Under the pieces are notes generated by a model. The model did no database searches and was not told the origin of the DNA. It saw nothing but the letters and a program-made list of their open reading frames with translations. Shown here in pieces: positions 42,632 through 52,274 of a stretch of 64,000 bases of DNA. The DNA is taken from the NCBI GenBank assembly GCA_947504205.1, contig CANNGL010000001.1, positions 124,001 through 188,000 on the forward strand, written 5' to 3'. Numbering within the stretch: position 1 is the stretch's first letter; the number at the start of each line of letters is the position of its first letter. This DNA is from an uncultured Litoreibacter sp. (GTDB taxonomy: Bacteria > Pseudomonadota > Alphaproteobacteria > Rhodobacterales > Rhodobacteraceae). The position numbers and the translations under genes were made by a program.

Positions 42632-45600
42632 ATGGGCGGGCGTTGGCCCTTCACGGAGGAAAAAATCGCCTCCCGTCTGGCGCTGATCGAGCCATTTATC
42701 TTCCGGCGTAAGCTGTGTTTGCCTCATTTCAAATTGTTGACGCTAAATGAAGCCATGACCGACGCCCCGATCTGCGCCGACCCGAGCAACTGGGAAGAGG
42801 TCCCGCATCAAAGCTATTGGGGTCAAAGTGACCTTAATTTCGTGCTCAAGAGTCACTTTCAGGTGCCGCCGGATTGGAACGCTGAAAAACTCGCGCTGCA
42901 CCTACCGCTTGGAGAACTTGGAGATATCTTCAACCACCCCGAGGCGCTTGTTCACATTGATCAAGCGCCTATCGGGTCTGCTGACCGATATCACCACACG
43001 CTGCCTCTTGCCGCGGCGTTGGCCGATGGCGCAGAGCATGTTCTATCGCTTCATGGATGGACGGGATTGGCGGGCTGGCCGCCGAACCCAAACAGTAAAG
43101 CCAAGCTATTCATGGGGACGCCTTCACTGGTTGAGCGGGATGAGGCGTTGTTGGCCTTCCATCAACTGGCCAGTGCCGTATTTGATACAGTTTGCGTATT
43201 GGACCCTGCCGGTTCCGAGCGCCCGGCTTTGCTGGACGCTCTCGATTGCGCGTTCAAGTTGCTGGATACGCGCGATCCGATTGGAGATATGCTCTATAAT
43301 TCGGTTCCTGCTGCGCATGCCGTCCTTGAGTCCGGAATAGCCGCTGCTGGCGCGCCTCTGGACGCAACTCTGCACGGGATCGGGCACGCCCATATGGATA
43401 TTGCGTATCTCTGGCCGATCTCGCAAATCCGCCTCAAGAATGCCCGAACCTATTCCAATGTCCTGCGACTGATGGAAGAGGATCAGGACTTCAAATTCTC
43501 CCACTCGCAACCGCAACTCTACGCGATGGTGGCCAAGGACTACCCGGCACTTTTCGAGCAAATCAAATCCCGCGTTGAGGAGGGCAGGTGGGAAGTCATG
43601 GGCGGCACTTGGGTCGAACCTGACCTGAACATTCCGGGCCCTGAAGCGTTGGTTCGGCAACTGACGCTCGGGCGAAAATACTTCCGTGAGACATTCGGAG
43701 ATGTGGAAACCCCGGTCCTGTGGCTGCCCGATACGTTTGGGTTTCCAGCACAAATCCCGCAACTGATGCGGCTTGCCGGCTTAAAATGGTTTGTCACCAA
43801 TAAGCTGAACTGGAACCAGAGCAATAAGGTTCCCTGGTCGACGCATCATTGGGAAGGCTTGGATGGAAGCCGGGTGCTGGCGCATATTCTGACCACGCCC
43901 AGAGATGTGCAGTATTTACCCTTTCCGACGAACTACAAAAGCGATCTGAGTGCTGCCGAAGTTTTGGGCACGACCAGCGATCCCTCCATTCCCAAACAGA
44001 TCACCACGTTACCAATTTGTTATGGCTACGGCGATGGTGGCGGTGGGCCGACTGAGGATCTTTTGGCCAAGGCTCGGGCCTTTCGGAATATGCCCGGCAT
44101 GCCGAAATTCAAGATGAGCACAGTTCGGGAGACCTTCGATCAGATCGAAGCAGATGCGGCTGACCTGCCGGTCTGGGCTGGCGAGCATTACATGGAAGGT
44201 CATCGCGGGGTTCTGACATCACAAGGCTGGATCAAAAGGGCGAACAGGCAGGCCGAGCGCGCGCTGCATGAGGCTGAAGCCTTGTCCGCCATGGCAGGTT
44301 TGACATCGGATTTGTCTGAAGCGTGGCGCCTGCTTTGCCTCAATCAGTTCCACGACATCATCACCGGCACGTCGGTTGCAGCGGTTTTTGACGATGCGCG
44401 GCGGGATTTTGTGAAAATTATGGAGGCAACAGAACGGGTGGCTAGGCAGGCCGCAGAGGTACTGCGCACATCCCAACCAGCAATCGCCAATTTATCGCCC
44501 ATAGCGGGCGCGCGCGTGGTGTTGGTGGATGGGACAACGAATGAACAGGGGCAGGGGGTCGAGGATGGGACCCTCCTTCATTTCGAAACACTTCCGGCCT
44601 ATTCCGTCACGCCGATTTCCGAAGCCAGCCAACCGAGCGATCCTGTTTCGATTGAGCAGATTGGAGCGGATATCGTGCTTGAGAACGCATCCTTGCGGGT
44701 AGAGATCGGACCGGACGGACAGCTTACTCGGGTATTTGAGAAAAACAGTAGGCAAGATGTGCTGAAACCGGGCTGTACGGGCAATCAATTGCAGGCGTTT
44801 GAAGATCGCCCGATTTGCTGGGACGCCTGGGATATAGACCCGCATTTCGAAGACCGGATGGAGATAGTTCAGGGAGCTGCGACGGTTGAAATACTGGAGC
44901 GTGGACCGATACGAGCCAGCGTTCGGATCACCACGCATTGGCGATCGAGCCGCCTGACCCAGACGATAGCGCTGTGCGCACAATCCAACCGGATCGATTT
45001 CGTCACAGAGGTGGATTGGCACGAACAACATACCCTGCTCAAGGCCGCTTTCCCCACCTGTATCTGCGCCGCACAGGCGCAATTTGATATTCAATGGGGC
45101 CATGTGGAGCGGGCCACGTCGCGAGAGAGTTCATTCGACGCCGCGCGCTTTGAGGTGCCGGCCCAGAAATGGGCGAAACTGAGCTCAGAAGGGCTTTCCG
45201 TTGCCGTGCTGAACGATTGTAAATACGGCTACGATGTGCGCGCTGATACGATCCGCATCACGCTGATCAAATCCTCCACGTCGCCCGATCCGAACGCCGA
45301 TCAGGGTCATCACGAATTCACCTACAGCCTGTTGCCGATTCTTGGAGAGGATCGACACGGTCTTGATAGAGAGGCCTACGATCTGAACTCTGCCACGCGG
45401 CTCTTGCCCGCTGATGTCGACGGAAGGCCAGCCAAAGTACCGTTTCGGTCGATAGCTCCGAGCAATGTGATTGTCGAAACGCTCAAACCTGCTGACGATC
45501 GGAATGGCATTGTGCTCCGATTGTTCGAAGCAATCGGGCGCGAAACGACGGCGGAGATTGAGTTTTCAGCAGAGATTGAAGCCGTCTCGGAAGTCGATTT

Positions 45601-45703
45601 CTGGGAGCAAGAGATATCAGCACTCGCCCATAAGGATCATCTGTTTTCCGTCAAGCTAAATCCCTTCGAGATTGTCAGCCTGCGTGTTGTTTTGAAGACG
45701 TAA
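42632..45703 (+). CDS. Alpha-mannosidase, GH38
   Basis: A 1023-residue glycoside hydrolase family 38 enzyme. Metal ligands are in H-A-H-M-D-I (His252, His254, Asp256), and the nucleophile is Asp367 in L-W-L-P-D-T-F-G. A second zinc-ligand region is seen in L-N-Q-F-H-D-I-I-T-G-T-S. The three-helix middle and beta-sandwich C-domains follow. No signal peptide is present, so it acts in the cytoplasm on an imported alpha-mannoside. Start is ATG at 42632, six bases after the ATPase stop. Confidence 0.93.
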   Translation: MGGRWPFTEEKIASRLALIEPFIFRRKLCLPHFKLLTLNEAMTDAPICADPSNWEEVPHQSYWGQSDLNFVLKSHFQVPPDWNAEKLALHLPLGELGDIFNHPEALVHIDQAPIGSADRYHHTLPLAAALADGAEHVLSLHGWTGLAGWPPNPNSKAKLFMGTPSLVERDEALLAFHQLASAVFDTVCVLDPAGSERPALLDALDCAFKLLDTRDPIGDMLYNSVPAAHAVLESGIAAAGAPLDATLHGIGHAHMDIAYLWPISQIRLKNARTYSNVLRLMEEDQDFKFSHSQPQLYAMVAKDYPALFEQIKSRVEEGRWEVMGGTWVEPDLNIPGPEALVRQLTLGRKYFRETFGDVETPVLWLPDTFGFPAQIPQLMRLAGLKWFVTNKLNWNQSNKVPWSTHHWEGLDGSRVLAHILTTPRDVQYLPFPTNYKSDLSAAEVLGTTSDPSIPKQITTLPICYGYGDGGGGPTEDLLAKARAFRNMPGMPKFKMSTVRETFDQIEADAADLPVWAGEHYMEGHRGVLTSQGWIKRANRQAERALHEAEALSAMAGLTSDLSEAWRLLCLNQFHDIITGTSVAAVFDDARRDFVKIMEATERVARQAAEVLRTSQPAIANLSPIAGARVVLVDGTTNEQGQGVEDGTLLHFETLPAYSVTPISEASQPSDPVSIEQIGADIVLENASLRVEIGPDGQLTRVFEKNSRQDVLKPGCTGNQLQAFEDRPICWDAWDIDPHFEDRMEIVQGAATVEILERGPIRASVRITTHWRSSRLTQTIALCAQSNRIDFVTEVDWHEQHTLLKAAFPTCICAAQAQFDIQWGHVERATSRESSFDAARFEVPAQKWAKLSSEGLSVAVLNDCKYGYDVRADTIRITLIKSSTSPDPNADQGHHEFTYSLLPILGEDRHGLDREAYDLNSATRLLPADVDGRPAKVPFRSIAPSNVIVETLKPADDRNGIVLRLFEAIGRETTAEIEFSAEIEAVSEVDFWEQEISALAHKDHLFSVKLNPFEIVSLRVVLKT

Positions 45704-45753
45704 ACCGTGGATGGGATTAGACGCCCAAACTGGTTGTCAGGTTGTGCGCTGTA

Positions 45754-46191
45754 CTAACCACGGCGGTTCGCCGTCGCTTCTGCAAAAAATGGGCCTATGT
45801 CTGGCTGTTCGTGCGTAAATGCCATCGTCCATTTCATGTTGTGGTGGGCCACATAGATGTCGGCGGCAAACGACGTGAAGTCAGGGTAGTTCCCGGAAGT
45901 ACAGTCGTAGGACCAGTGTCCTTCTTCATCGAACAGAACATAGGGAGCGGCCCATTGGCTCCTATAGGCGTTCAGGGCCGCCGCGCCAGTGATCGCCTTC
46001 TGGAATTCAAAGCTAAACCCGTGCCATCTGAAGCGTTTGTGGACCCACGCGCCAGTCGTTTTTTTCACGTTCTGGGCGAATGCGAGGCGCCAGCGCTCCT
46101 CGACGTGTTCTCGCGCGCTTTGGCTATGTGGTTCAAACTTGACCTCCTCCTGCCGAAGAAAGTCTTCGATTTGCTCTTTGATCGGCGTCAT
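45754..46191 (-). CDS. DUF4275-like hypothetical protein
   Basis: A 145-residue soluble protein. The W-R-L-A-F-A-Q-N segment followed by R-W-H-G-F-S-F-E-F and the A-L-N-A-Y core resembles DUF4275, a family of unknown function that carries F-L-W-H-x-F-S-Y-E. There is no signal peptide. It stands alone and converges on the mannosidase gene. Confidence 0.65.
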   Translation of the reverse strand: MTPIKEQIEDFLRQEEVKFEPHSQSAREHVEERWRLAFAQNVKKTTGAWVHKRFRWHGFSFEFQKAITGAAALNAYRSQWAAPYVLFDEEGHWSYDCTSGNYPDFTSFAADIYVAHHNMKWTMAFTHEQPDIGPFFAEATANRRG

Positions 46192-46463
46192 CTGACCTGA
46201 GGCTACCCAATTGCTGTCTAAACCAAACCTTACCCTAGTTTCGTAAGAATGTATCCAAAGGAAGCAGTATTTGGGCCGCGCTTCGACGTTGCTTTAGCTT
46301 CATGGTGTAGGTTTCATTCGGCTCCTTCGCATAAAATCTGATTAAACGCATGTTCAGGTTTTTCTGCAATTAACGCTTGGTCGCTGAAGGTCAGTTTAGT
46401 GAAATTTGAACTGCGGCCCATGTTGCGATAAACTGTAGAAAATATAAAAATGAGCGGTTTCAT

Positions 46464-46928
46464 ATGAATATGGTTTTGCACCGGGCGTGGGAGTCTGTTT
46501 TCAGTCCCATGCTACAACGTCCCAAGCGCCTTCAAGTTGCAGCACTTTGCCATCGTGGCAATAAAAAGAGTCGCGAATATTTGCTCGTTACCAGTCGTGA
46601 TACCAAGCGTTGGATCATTCCGAAAGGGTGGCCTATTCGGGGTCTGAAATCGAATGAGGCGGCTTTGCAGGAAGCTTGGGAGGAGGCAGGCGTAAAGTCT
46701 GGAGTCGCTGGCACTCGGCCCGTAGGCACTTACACCTACCAGAAAAAGCAAGCCTCTGGTTGGAGCTTTCCGGTCGAAACTCTCGTATATTCTGTGGCCG
46801 TGAACAAACTTTTGGAAGTGTATCCGGAAGCAGACGAACGGACACGCAGGTGGGTTTCCGCGCAAACTGCTGCGACGATGGTCGATGAGCCTGAGCTTCA
46901 GCAGATTTTTCTCGATCGGGACTGCTAA
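46464..46928 (+). CDS. Nudix hydrolase, diphosphoinositol polyphosphate phosphohydrolase-like
   Basis: A 154-residue Nudix protein. The Nudix box reads G-L-K-S-N-E-A-A-L-Q-E-A-W-E-E-A-G-V; the usual Arg of REUxEE is Gln here, as is common in DIPP-like members. It is preceded by I-I-P-K-G-W-P-I-R, typical of this branch. Members hydrolyse diphosphate bonds of nucleotides or inositol pyrophosphates. Followed by the Pit phosphate transporter gene after 72 nt. Confidence 0.9.
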   Translation: MNMVLHRAWESVFSPMLQRPKRLQVAALCHRGNKKSREYLLVTSRDTKRWIIPKGWPIRGLKSNEAALQEAWEEAGVKSGVAGTRPVGTYTYQKKQASGWSFPVETLVYSVAVNKLLEVYPEADERTRRWVSAQTAATMVDEPELQQIFLDRDC

Positions 46929-47000
46929 AATATTCTCAGCATCCAATTGATTTATCTTCCCGGTGACAGTTAAACACTCCCAAGATTCTGGGGGAGCAGG

Positions 47001-48494
47001 ATGACTGAGCAACAACAAGGCGATCTACGCCATCTCGAAACGCTGGATCGTGATCTGGATCGTTTCAGTAATCTGGAGTTGGCAACAAGCTATGTTGGAC
47101 GGCCTATGGTCGGGCCGGGGATATCTCTTGTTTTCGTTGTCCTAGCAGGCCTCAGCGCCGCTTTGTTCTTTGGCCAAACCAATAATGCGATGATCGTGAT
47201 CGTTGCAGCGTGCTTCGGCGCTTACATGGCGTTGAACATTGGCGCCAACGATGTTGCAAACAACATGGGGCCTGCTGTCGGGGCCAATGCGCTCAGCATG
47301 GGCGGCGCGATTGCCATCGCTGTCGTCTTTGAAAGTGCGGGCGCGCTGATAGCTGGCGGAGATGTCGTCTCAACCATTGCCAAGGGTATCATTGCGCCTG
47401 AAAGTATGGGGACCGCCGAAATCTTTATCTGGGCCATGATGGCCGCGCTTCTGTCGGCTGCTCTATGGGTCAACCTTGCCACCTGGGTCGGTGCTCCTGT
47501 CTCCACCACGCATTCCGTAGTGGGCGGTGTAATGGGTGCTGGCATCGCAGCGGCGGGCTTTGCTGCCGTGAACTGGCCAACGATGGGCAAGATTGCCGCG
47601 AGCTGGGTGATATCGCCAGTTCTGGGCGGTGTGATTGCCGCGCTGTTTCTGGCGTTGATCAAGTCCCGGATTATCTATCGCGAGGACAAGATCGCGGCGG
47701 CGCGCAGATGGGTGCCCGTGCTTGTCGGTATCATGGCTGGCGCTTTCGCGTCCTATCTGGCCCTGAAGGGATTGAAGAAGATTATCAAGATCGACCTGCC
47801 GACCGCATTGCTTATTGGTGCGGCGATTGGAGCATTGGTTTGGGTTACAATGATCCCGATCATCCGAAAGCAATCTGAGGGGCTGGAGAACCGCAACAAA
47901 TCGCTGAAGGTACTTTTCGGCATCCCGTTGGTTGTGTCGGCTGCTCTGTTGAGTTTTGCCCACGGTGCCAATGACGTCGCCAATGCCGTCGGTCCGCTGG
48001 CAGCAATTGTGCAGGCGTCACAATCTGGCAACTTCACCGAGGCCGTCAGTATTCCTTTTTGGGTCATGGTAATCGGTGCCTTTGGGATCTCGTTTGGCCT
48101 GTTTTTGTTTGGCCCCAAGCTGATCCGCATGGTCGGCAGTCAAATCACCAAGCTGAATCCGATGCGGGCGTATTGCGTCGCGTTGTCAGCAGCGATCACC
48201 GTGATTGTTGCAAGTTGGTTGGGGCTTCCTGTCAGTTCAACTCACATTGCAGTCGGTGGAGTGTTTGGCGTTGGTTTTTTCCGTGAGTGGGACGCGGAGC
48301 GCCGCATCCGCAACGCTCGGCTTGCGATGCCAGATCGCCCGGCCTATGCGCCCGAGGAGCGTCGGCGTCGGAAGCTTGTCCGTCGTTCTCATTTCATGAC
48401 AATCATTGCCGCGTGGGTAATCACTGTGCCCGCAGCCGCCATTCTTTCGGCAACGATTTTCTTTCTCATTACCGCCGCTATGGGGGCTGCGTAG
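47001..48494 (+). CDS. Inorganic phosphate transporter, Pit family
   Basis: A 497-residue membrane protein with about eleven helices. The two Pit repeats carry the duplicated G-A-N-D-V-A-N-x signature: N-I-G-A-N-D-V-A-N-N near residue 75 and H-G-A-N-D-V-A-N-A near 320, with T-x-x-S-T-T-H-S and P-V-S-S-T-H motifs. It imports phosphate (or metal-phosphate) driven by protons. A basic cytoplasmic stretch (about 425-460) precedes the final helix. GGGGGAGCAGG precedes the ATG. Confidence 0.93.
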   Translation: MTEQQQGDLRHLETLDRDLDRFSNLELATSYVGRPMVGPGISLVFVVLAGLSAALFFGQTNNAMIVIVAACFGAYMALNIGANDVANNMGPAVGANALSMGGAIAIAVVFESAGALIAGGDVVSTIAKGIIAPESMGTAEIFIWAMMAALLSAALWVNLATWVGAPVSTTHSVVGGVMGAGIAAAGFAAVNWPTMGKIAASWVISPVLGGVIAALFLALIKSRIIYREDKIAAARRWVPVLVGIMAGAFASYLALKGLKKIIKIDLPTALLIGAAIGALVWVTMIPIIRKQSEGLENRNKSLKVLFGIPLVVSAALLSFAHGANDVANAVGPLAAIVQASQSGNFTEAVSIPFWVMVIGAFGISFGLFLFGPKLIRMVGSQITKLNPMRAYCVALSAAITVIVASWLGLPVSSTHIAVGGVFGVGFFREWDAERRIRNARLAMPDRPAYAPEERRRRKLVRRSHFMTIIAAWVITVPAAAILSATIFFLITAAMGAA

Positions 48495-48610
48495 ACGCTT
48501 TTTTCCGGCGGGATTATCATCAAGGCGCGCACCTCCATTTCTAGATGACTGAGCCCGTTCGTGGCAGCCGTCGTTGACAAATTGGCGAACGTCTTCGAGC
48601 CAAACAAATC

Positions 48611-49240
48611 TCAGAGTTGGCTGGCGACGAAAGCGGCGGCACGAACGCCGTCTATCAGCCGTATCGCACCGCTTTCGCCCGTGTTTTGCTTTATATCGAC
48701 CATACCGCCGCATCCTAAGACTACCGACTGAACACCGTCCTCTGCTGCGGCTTTTCGGATCTCGGCCGTCACTTGTCCCGCAACTGCCTCGTCTTGCTCC
48801 AGCGCCAGCACAGGGACGCCACTGGCCCGCACTTTACCAAGTTGAGCTTGCAAGCCATAGCCACGGATATTCGCTTCCAATATGGGAACTGACACATCCA
48901 ACGTCGTAACGACCGAAAAACGCCCCGAAATTGCAGCCAAATGATACGCGGCCTGACCAATACCTATTACGGGACAGCTCGCCATTTCGCGCGCCGCATC
49001 AAGAGCTGTGTCATCGAAGCACCCGATGATGATTGCAGACGCGCCTTGCTCAGACGCTTTGGCTACCAATTCAAGCAGAGGACCCTCCGCTAGGCGGCCA
49101 TCTGCTTCGCCTTGAATGGCAGGTGGACCTTCATGGGATGTCCATCCTTGGAACTCCGCCGCTGGTACAGCTTCTCGTGCCGTGCGCAACATAGCTTCGG
49201 TCATGGACGCTGTGCTGTTTGGATTGATCAGGACGATCAT
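48611..49240 (-). CDS. Aspartate/glutamate (hydantoin) racemase family protein
   Basis: A 209-residue racemase-like protein with the two catalytic-type cysteines Cys74 (I-I-G-C-F-D-D) and Cys177 (L-G-C-G-G-M), and I-N-P-N-S-T at the start, all hallmarks of the hydantoin racemase subfamily. Start is ATG at 49240, which overlaps the upstream permease stop (ATGA). It ends the polyamine-type ABC operon, suggesting that the imported compound is chiral and racemised, such as a hydantoin or amino acid derivative. Confidence 0.9.
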   Translation of the reverse strand: MIVLINPNSTASMTEAMLRTAREAVPAAEFQGWTSHEGPPAIQGEADGRLAEGPLLELVAKASEQGASAIIIGCFDDTALDAAREMASCPVIGIGQAAYHLAAISGRFSVVTTLDVSVPILEANIRGYGLQAQLGKVRASGVPVLALEQDEAVAGQVTAEIRKAAAEDGVQSVVLGCGGMVDIKQNTGESGAIRLIDGVRAAAFVASQL

Positions 49241-50076
49241 AGCATTCCCTGACCCGCATCTGATCCGGCGCGGGCTTTGCGGCGCGTGCTCCAAAGCGCA
49301 AGACATAAGAACAGCCCGATCATCAATAGCGAAAAGACAGTTGTGAGTGTGCCCAAAGCGTAGAGCACCGGCGTGGTCACATTGGTTGTCATGCCGAAAA
49401 TCTCAAGCGGCAGGGTGTTGTAGCTGCCCGAGGTGAGCAGGGTCCGCGCGAACTCGTCATAGCTGAGTGTGAAGCCAAAAAGCGCGACACCGATGAGCGA
49501 CGGCCCGATGATCGGCAGCACCACATGGCGCAGGGTTTGCCAAGAGGTAGCGCCAAGGTCACGTGCGGCTTCTTCATAACTTTTGTCAAACCGATTGAAG
49601 ACGGCGAACATGATCAAAAGACCGAAGGGAAGGGTCCATGTCAGTTGGGATCCGAAACCGGACGTTGACCAATGCACGTTCAATCCCGACTGCGAGAAGA
49701 TCAGGCCAACGCCGAGTGAGATCAAAATGGACGGGATCACGAGTGAGGTGATGATCAGGTAGAATAGGATGCTGGAGCCCTTGAACTTCTTACGGAAGGC
49801 CAACCCACCCATCACAGATAAAACCACGGTGGTCATCATGACCATCAACCCAAGCGCAAAGCTGCGACGGAAGCTGCCCCAGATGTCACCCACTGCCTGT
49901 TGTTCAAACAGGTTGCGGAACCAGTGCAGAGAGGTGCCTTGCATGGGGAAGGTCAGCCCGCCGCCTGGTCCCTGAAAGGATAGAATTGCGATGGTAATAG
50001 TGGGGCCATAGAGAAACAGAAGAAACAGCGCAAAAAAGGCGCTGAGCACGTAGAAGGAGCGGGGCCGTGGTTCCAT
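49237..50076 (-). CDS. ABC transporter permease (PotC type)
   Basis: A 279-residue permease with six helices. The EAA motif reads Y-E-E-A-A-R-D-L-G-A-T near residue 172. AAGGAGC precedes the ATG at 50076, which lies 1 nt after the PotB-type gene stop. Its stop overlaps the racemase start. Forms the channel of a spermidine/putrescine-type importer. Confidence 0.92.
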   Translation of the reverse strand: MEPRPRSFYVLSAFFALFLLFLYGPTITIAILSFQGPGGGLTFPMQGTSLHWFRNLFEQQAVGDIWGSFRRSFALGLMVMMTTVVLSVMGGLAFRKKFKGSSILFYLIITSLVIPSILISLGVGLIFSQSGLNVHWSTSGFGSQLTWTLPFGLLIMFAVFNRFDKSYEEAARDLGATSWQTLRHVVLPIIGPSLIGVALFGFTLSYDEFARTLLTSGSYNTLPLEIFGMTTNVTTPVLYALGTLTTVFSLLMIGLFLCLALWSTRRKARAGSDAGQGML

Positions 50077-50077
50077 C

Positions 50078-50932
50078 TTACAGCTCCTTCCTGATGTCAA
50101 CGAAACGCAAGAGTATGCCGATCACAATCAATACGGTGAGCAGCAATACCACGGCCGTGGCAGAGGCGGATGGATAGGCAAGAAGTGCGATGTCGTTGGA
50201 GATCAGACGCCCCACATTCGCGGATTGTGATCCAGACATGAAACGCACCGTAATGAAGTCGCCCATCACCAGAGTTACCACGAAGATCGTGCCGATCATA
50301 ATGCCCGGTTTGGTCAGCGGGATAATGACATTCCACAAGATTTGCGTACCGGAAGCGCCCGCATCGCGCGCCGCCTCGATCAGCGACTTGTCGATGCGCA
50401 TCATCGTGTTGAAGATCGGGACAACCATGAAGAGCGTGTAGAGATGAACGAACGCCAGTATTACAGCGAAATCGCTGAACAGCAGCCACTCTACCGGTTC
50501 GTCGATCACGCCCCAAGAGATCAGGGCTGAATTCGCGATTCCGTTGCGCCCTAAAAACGGGATCCAGCTGATCATGCGGATAATATTGGAAGTCCAGAAA
50601 GGGATTGTGCAAAGCAAAAACAATACGACTTGCCACGTTAGGCTGCGTATATGGAAGGCTAGGAAATAGGCGACGGTGAAACCGATGCCGAGCGTGAAAA
50701 CCCAAGTAATAAAGGCGTATTTGAAGGTGTTGAAGAAGACACGATAGGTAACGTTTGAGCCGAAAAGGAACTCGTAATTCTCGAAATCAAAGGCCGGGAT
50801 AATCGAGAATTCTGTCGCTTGCCAGAAGCTGACCGTGACGATCATGACAATGGGCAGGACCAAGAAGAACATAAGCACCGCGATGATCGGCAGTGCCATG
50901 AGCCATCCTAGAAATGTGTTGTTCTTCAGCAC
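50078..50932 (-). CDS. ABC transporter permease (PotB type)
   Basis: A 284-residue permease with six helices. The EAA motif reads L-I-E-A-A-R-D-A-G-A-S near residue 185. I use GTG at 50932, which retains the conserved L-G-W-L-M-A-L-P start before TM1; an ATG at 50899 with AGGA at good spacing would remove 11 residues. Further upstream coding is read-through of the intercistronic hairpin. Confidence 0.88.
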   Translation of the reverse strand: MLKNNTFLGWLMALPIIAVLMFFLVLPIVMIVTVSFWQATEFSIIPAFDFENYEFLFGSNVTYRVFFNTFKYAFITWVFTLGIGFTVAYFLAFHIRSLTWQVVLFLLCTIPFWTSNIIRMISWIPFLGRNGIANSALISWGVIDEPVEWLLFSDFAVILAFVHLYTLFMVVPIFNTMMRIDKSLIEAARDAGASGTQILWNVIIPLTKPGIMIGTIFVVTLVMGDFITVRFMSGSQSANVGRLISNDIALLAYPSASATAVVLLLTVLIVIGILLRFVDIRKEL

Positions 50933-50955
50933 GTGGGGTCTTTCAGCGTGAGGGT

Positions 50956-50982
50956 GGGATGGGCGCGTTGGCGCCCCATCCC
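50956..50982 (-). terminator. Intercistronic stem-loop after the solute-binding-protein gene
   Basis: An 11-bp stem with one bulged G (GGGATGGG-CGC against GCG-CCCCATCCC) around a short loop, between the binding-protein stop at 50991 and the permease start. No T tract. Confidence 0.7.
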
Positions 50983-50990
50983 TTTGATAT

Positions 50991-52250
50991 TCAGGCCGCG
51001 ATAAACTCGTTCCATTTGCGGACCATGTACTGATTTTCGTCCATGACTGCGTTCCAGCAGGCGACCGCTCCCATGCGATCTTGGAACGAACCGCCATCGC
51101 GTACGTCGCCTGCTTGTGCGAGCGCGTCGCCAGTAGGCGAAGTTATGGTGTCGGTGGCAGCTTTGCCCTCGAACCAATAGCCCCATTCGTTCTCGGACAT
51201 GTAGTTCTTGGAGGTCTCAGGCACCGCCGAGTAGTAACCTTGCCGCATTAGGTAGCCGCCGACCCAGCCGTCGAGATACCAGTTGATATACTCATATGCA
51301 GCATCGCGTTCGAGGCCTGTCAGAGCGGCTGACAGCCCGATGCCACCGCCCCATGAACGGTAACCCTCTTCAAGCGGTTGATAGACGCAAGGCACGCCTT
51401 TGGCCTTAACTGCCGTGATGGCAGGCGACCACATGGACTGGATCACAACCTCACCCGAGGCCATCAGGTTCACGCTCTCATCAAACGATTTCCAGAATGC
51501 GCGGAACTGGCCGTTTTGCTTGGCCTCGGTGAAGATTTTCATCGTCAGATCAATCTCTTCACGGGTCATGTTGCCCTTGTCGGGATATGTGTATTCACCC
51601 ATGGACTCCACGACCATTGCCATGTCCATGATCCCGATTGATGAAATGTCGAGGATGGAGGCCTTGCCTTTGAATTCAGGGTTCAGCAACTCCGACCAGT
51701 TGTTGATCGGGCGTCCAATGAGATCAGGCCGAATACCCAGCGTGTCGGCGTTGTAGATCGTGGGAATAAGCGTCATCCAGCCGCTTTCATTGTCCACAAA
51801 GCCCTTGCCATCCGGTCCCTCAACGAAGCCCACAGTGTGTGGTGCGGTACCTTGGGCGATGGTGCTGTCCGGCGTCAGTTTCCCGTCGCGGAAGATGCCC
51901 ACGATTTTGTCGTAGTTCTTGATCTTGGAGGTATCCATCGCTTGCAGGTTGCCCGTAGGCCAGACCTTCTTGCAAATCCAGTATTCGATATCGGCAATGT
52001 CGAAGCTGTTTGGTTGTGTGGCTGCGCGTTGAGTCACGCTGTCGGAATCGAGCGCCGTCATTTCCAATGTGAAACCCAGGTCCTCTTTTACCTTGTTGGC
52101 CACGTCGTTGAGGTTCGACACGCCGGTGCCGAACTGGCGCAATGTCACGTCCTTGATGTTTTGTGCCCAGATCATGGGCGCGCCAAGTGTAGTGCCAGCA
52201 GCAAAGGCTGCGCCGCCCTTCAGGATATTACGTCTTGATAACTTCGTCAT
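50991..52250 (-). CDS. ABC transporter solute-binding protein, polyamine type
   Basis: A 419-residue periplasmic protein with a twin-arginine-like signal S-R-R-N-I-L-K-G-G followed by a hydrophobic segment (to about residue 29). The fold is the PotD/PotF type. It shows G-I-R-P-D-L-I-G-R-P and E-G-Y-R-S-W-G-G-G-I-G-L segments. The Tat-type signal is common for this subfamily. Located between the ATPase and permease genes. Ligand unknown. Confidence 0.9.
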   Translation of the reverse strand: MTKLSRRNILKGGAAFAAGTTLGAPMIWAQNIKDVTLRQFGTGVSNLNDVANKVKEDLGFTLEMTALDSDSVTQRAATQPNSFDIADIEYWICKKVWPTGNLQAMDTSKIKNYDKIVGIFRDGKLTPDSTIAQGTAPHTVGFVEGPDGKGFVDNESGWMTLIPTIYNADTLGIRPDLIGRPINNWSELLNPEFKGKASILDISSIGIMDMAMVVESMGEYTYPDKGNMTREEIDLTMKIFTEAKQNGQFRAFWKSFDESVNLMASGEVVIQSMWSPAITAVKAKGVPCVYQPLEEGYRSWGGGIGLSAALTGLERDAAYEYINWYLDGWVGGYLMRQGYYSAVPETSKNYMSENEWGYWFEGKAATDTITSPTGDALAQAGDVRDGGSFQDRMGAVACWNAVMDENQYMVRKWNEFIAA

Positions 52251-52274
52251 TTCTATCTCCTTGCTAGGTGTGGT

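Noticed and set aside
42632-42752. Later ATG (M-T-D-A-P) as the start of the mannosidase
   Set aside because: The longer N-terminus has the helical pattern usual for GH38 enzymes and a start right after the ATPase stop.
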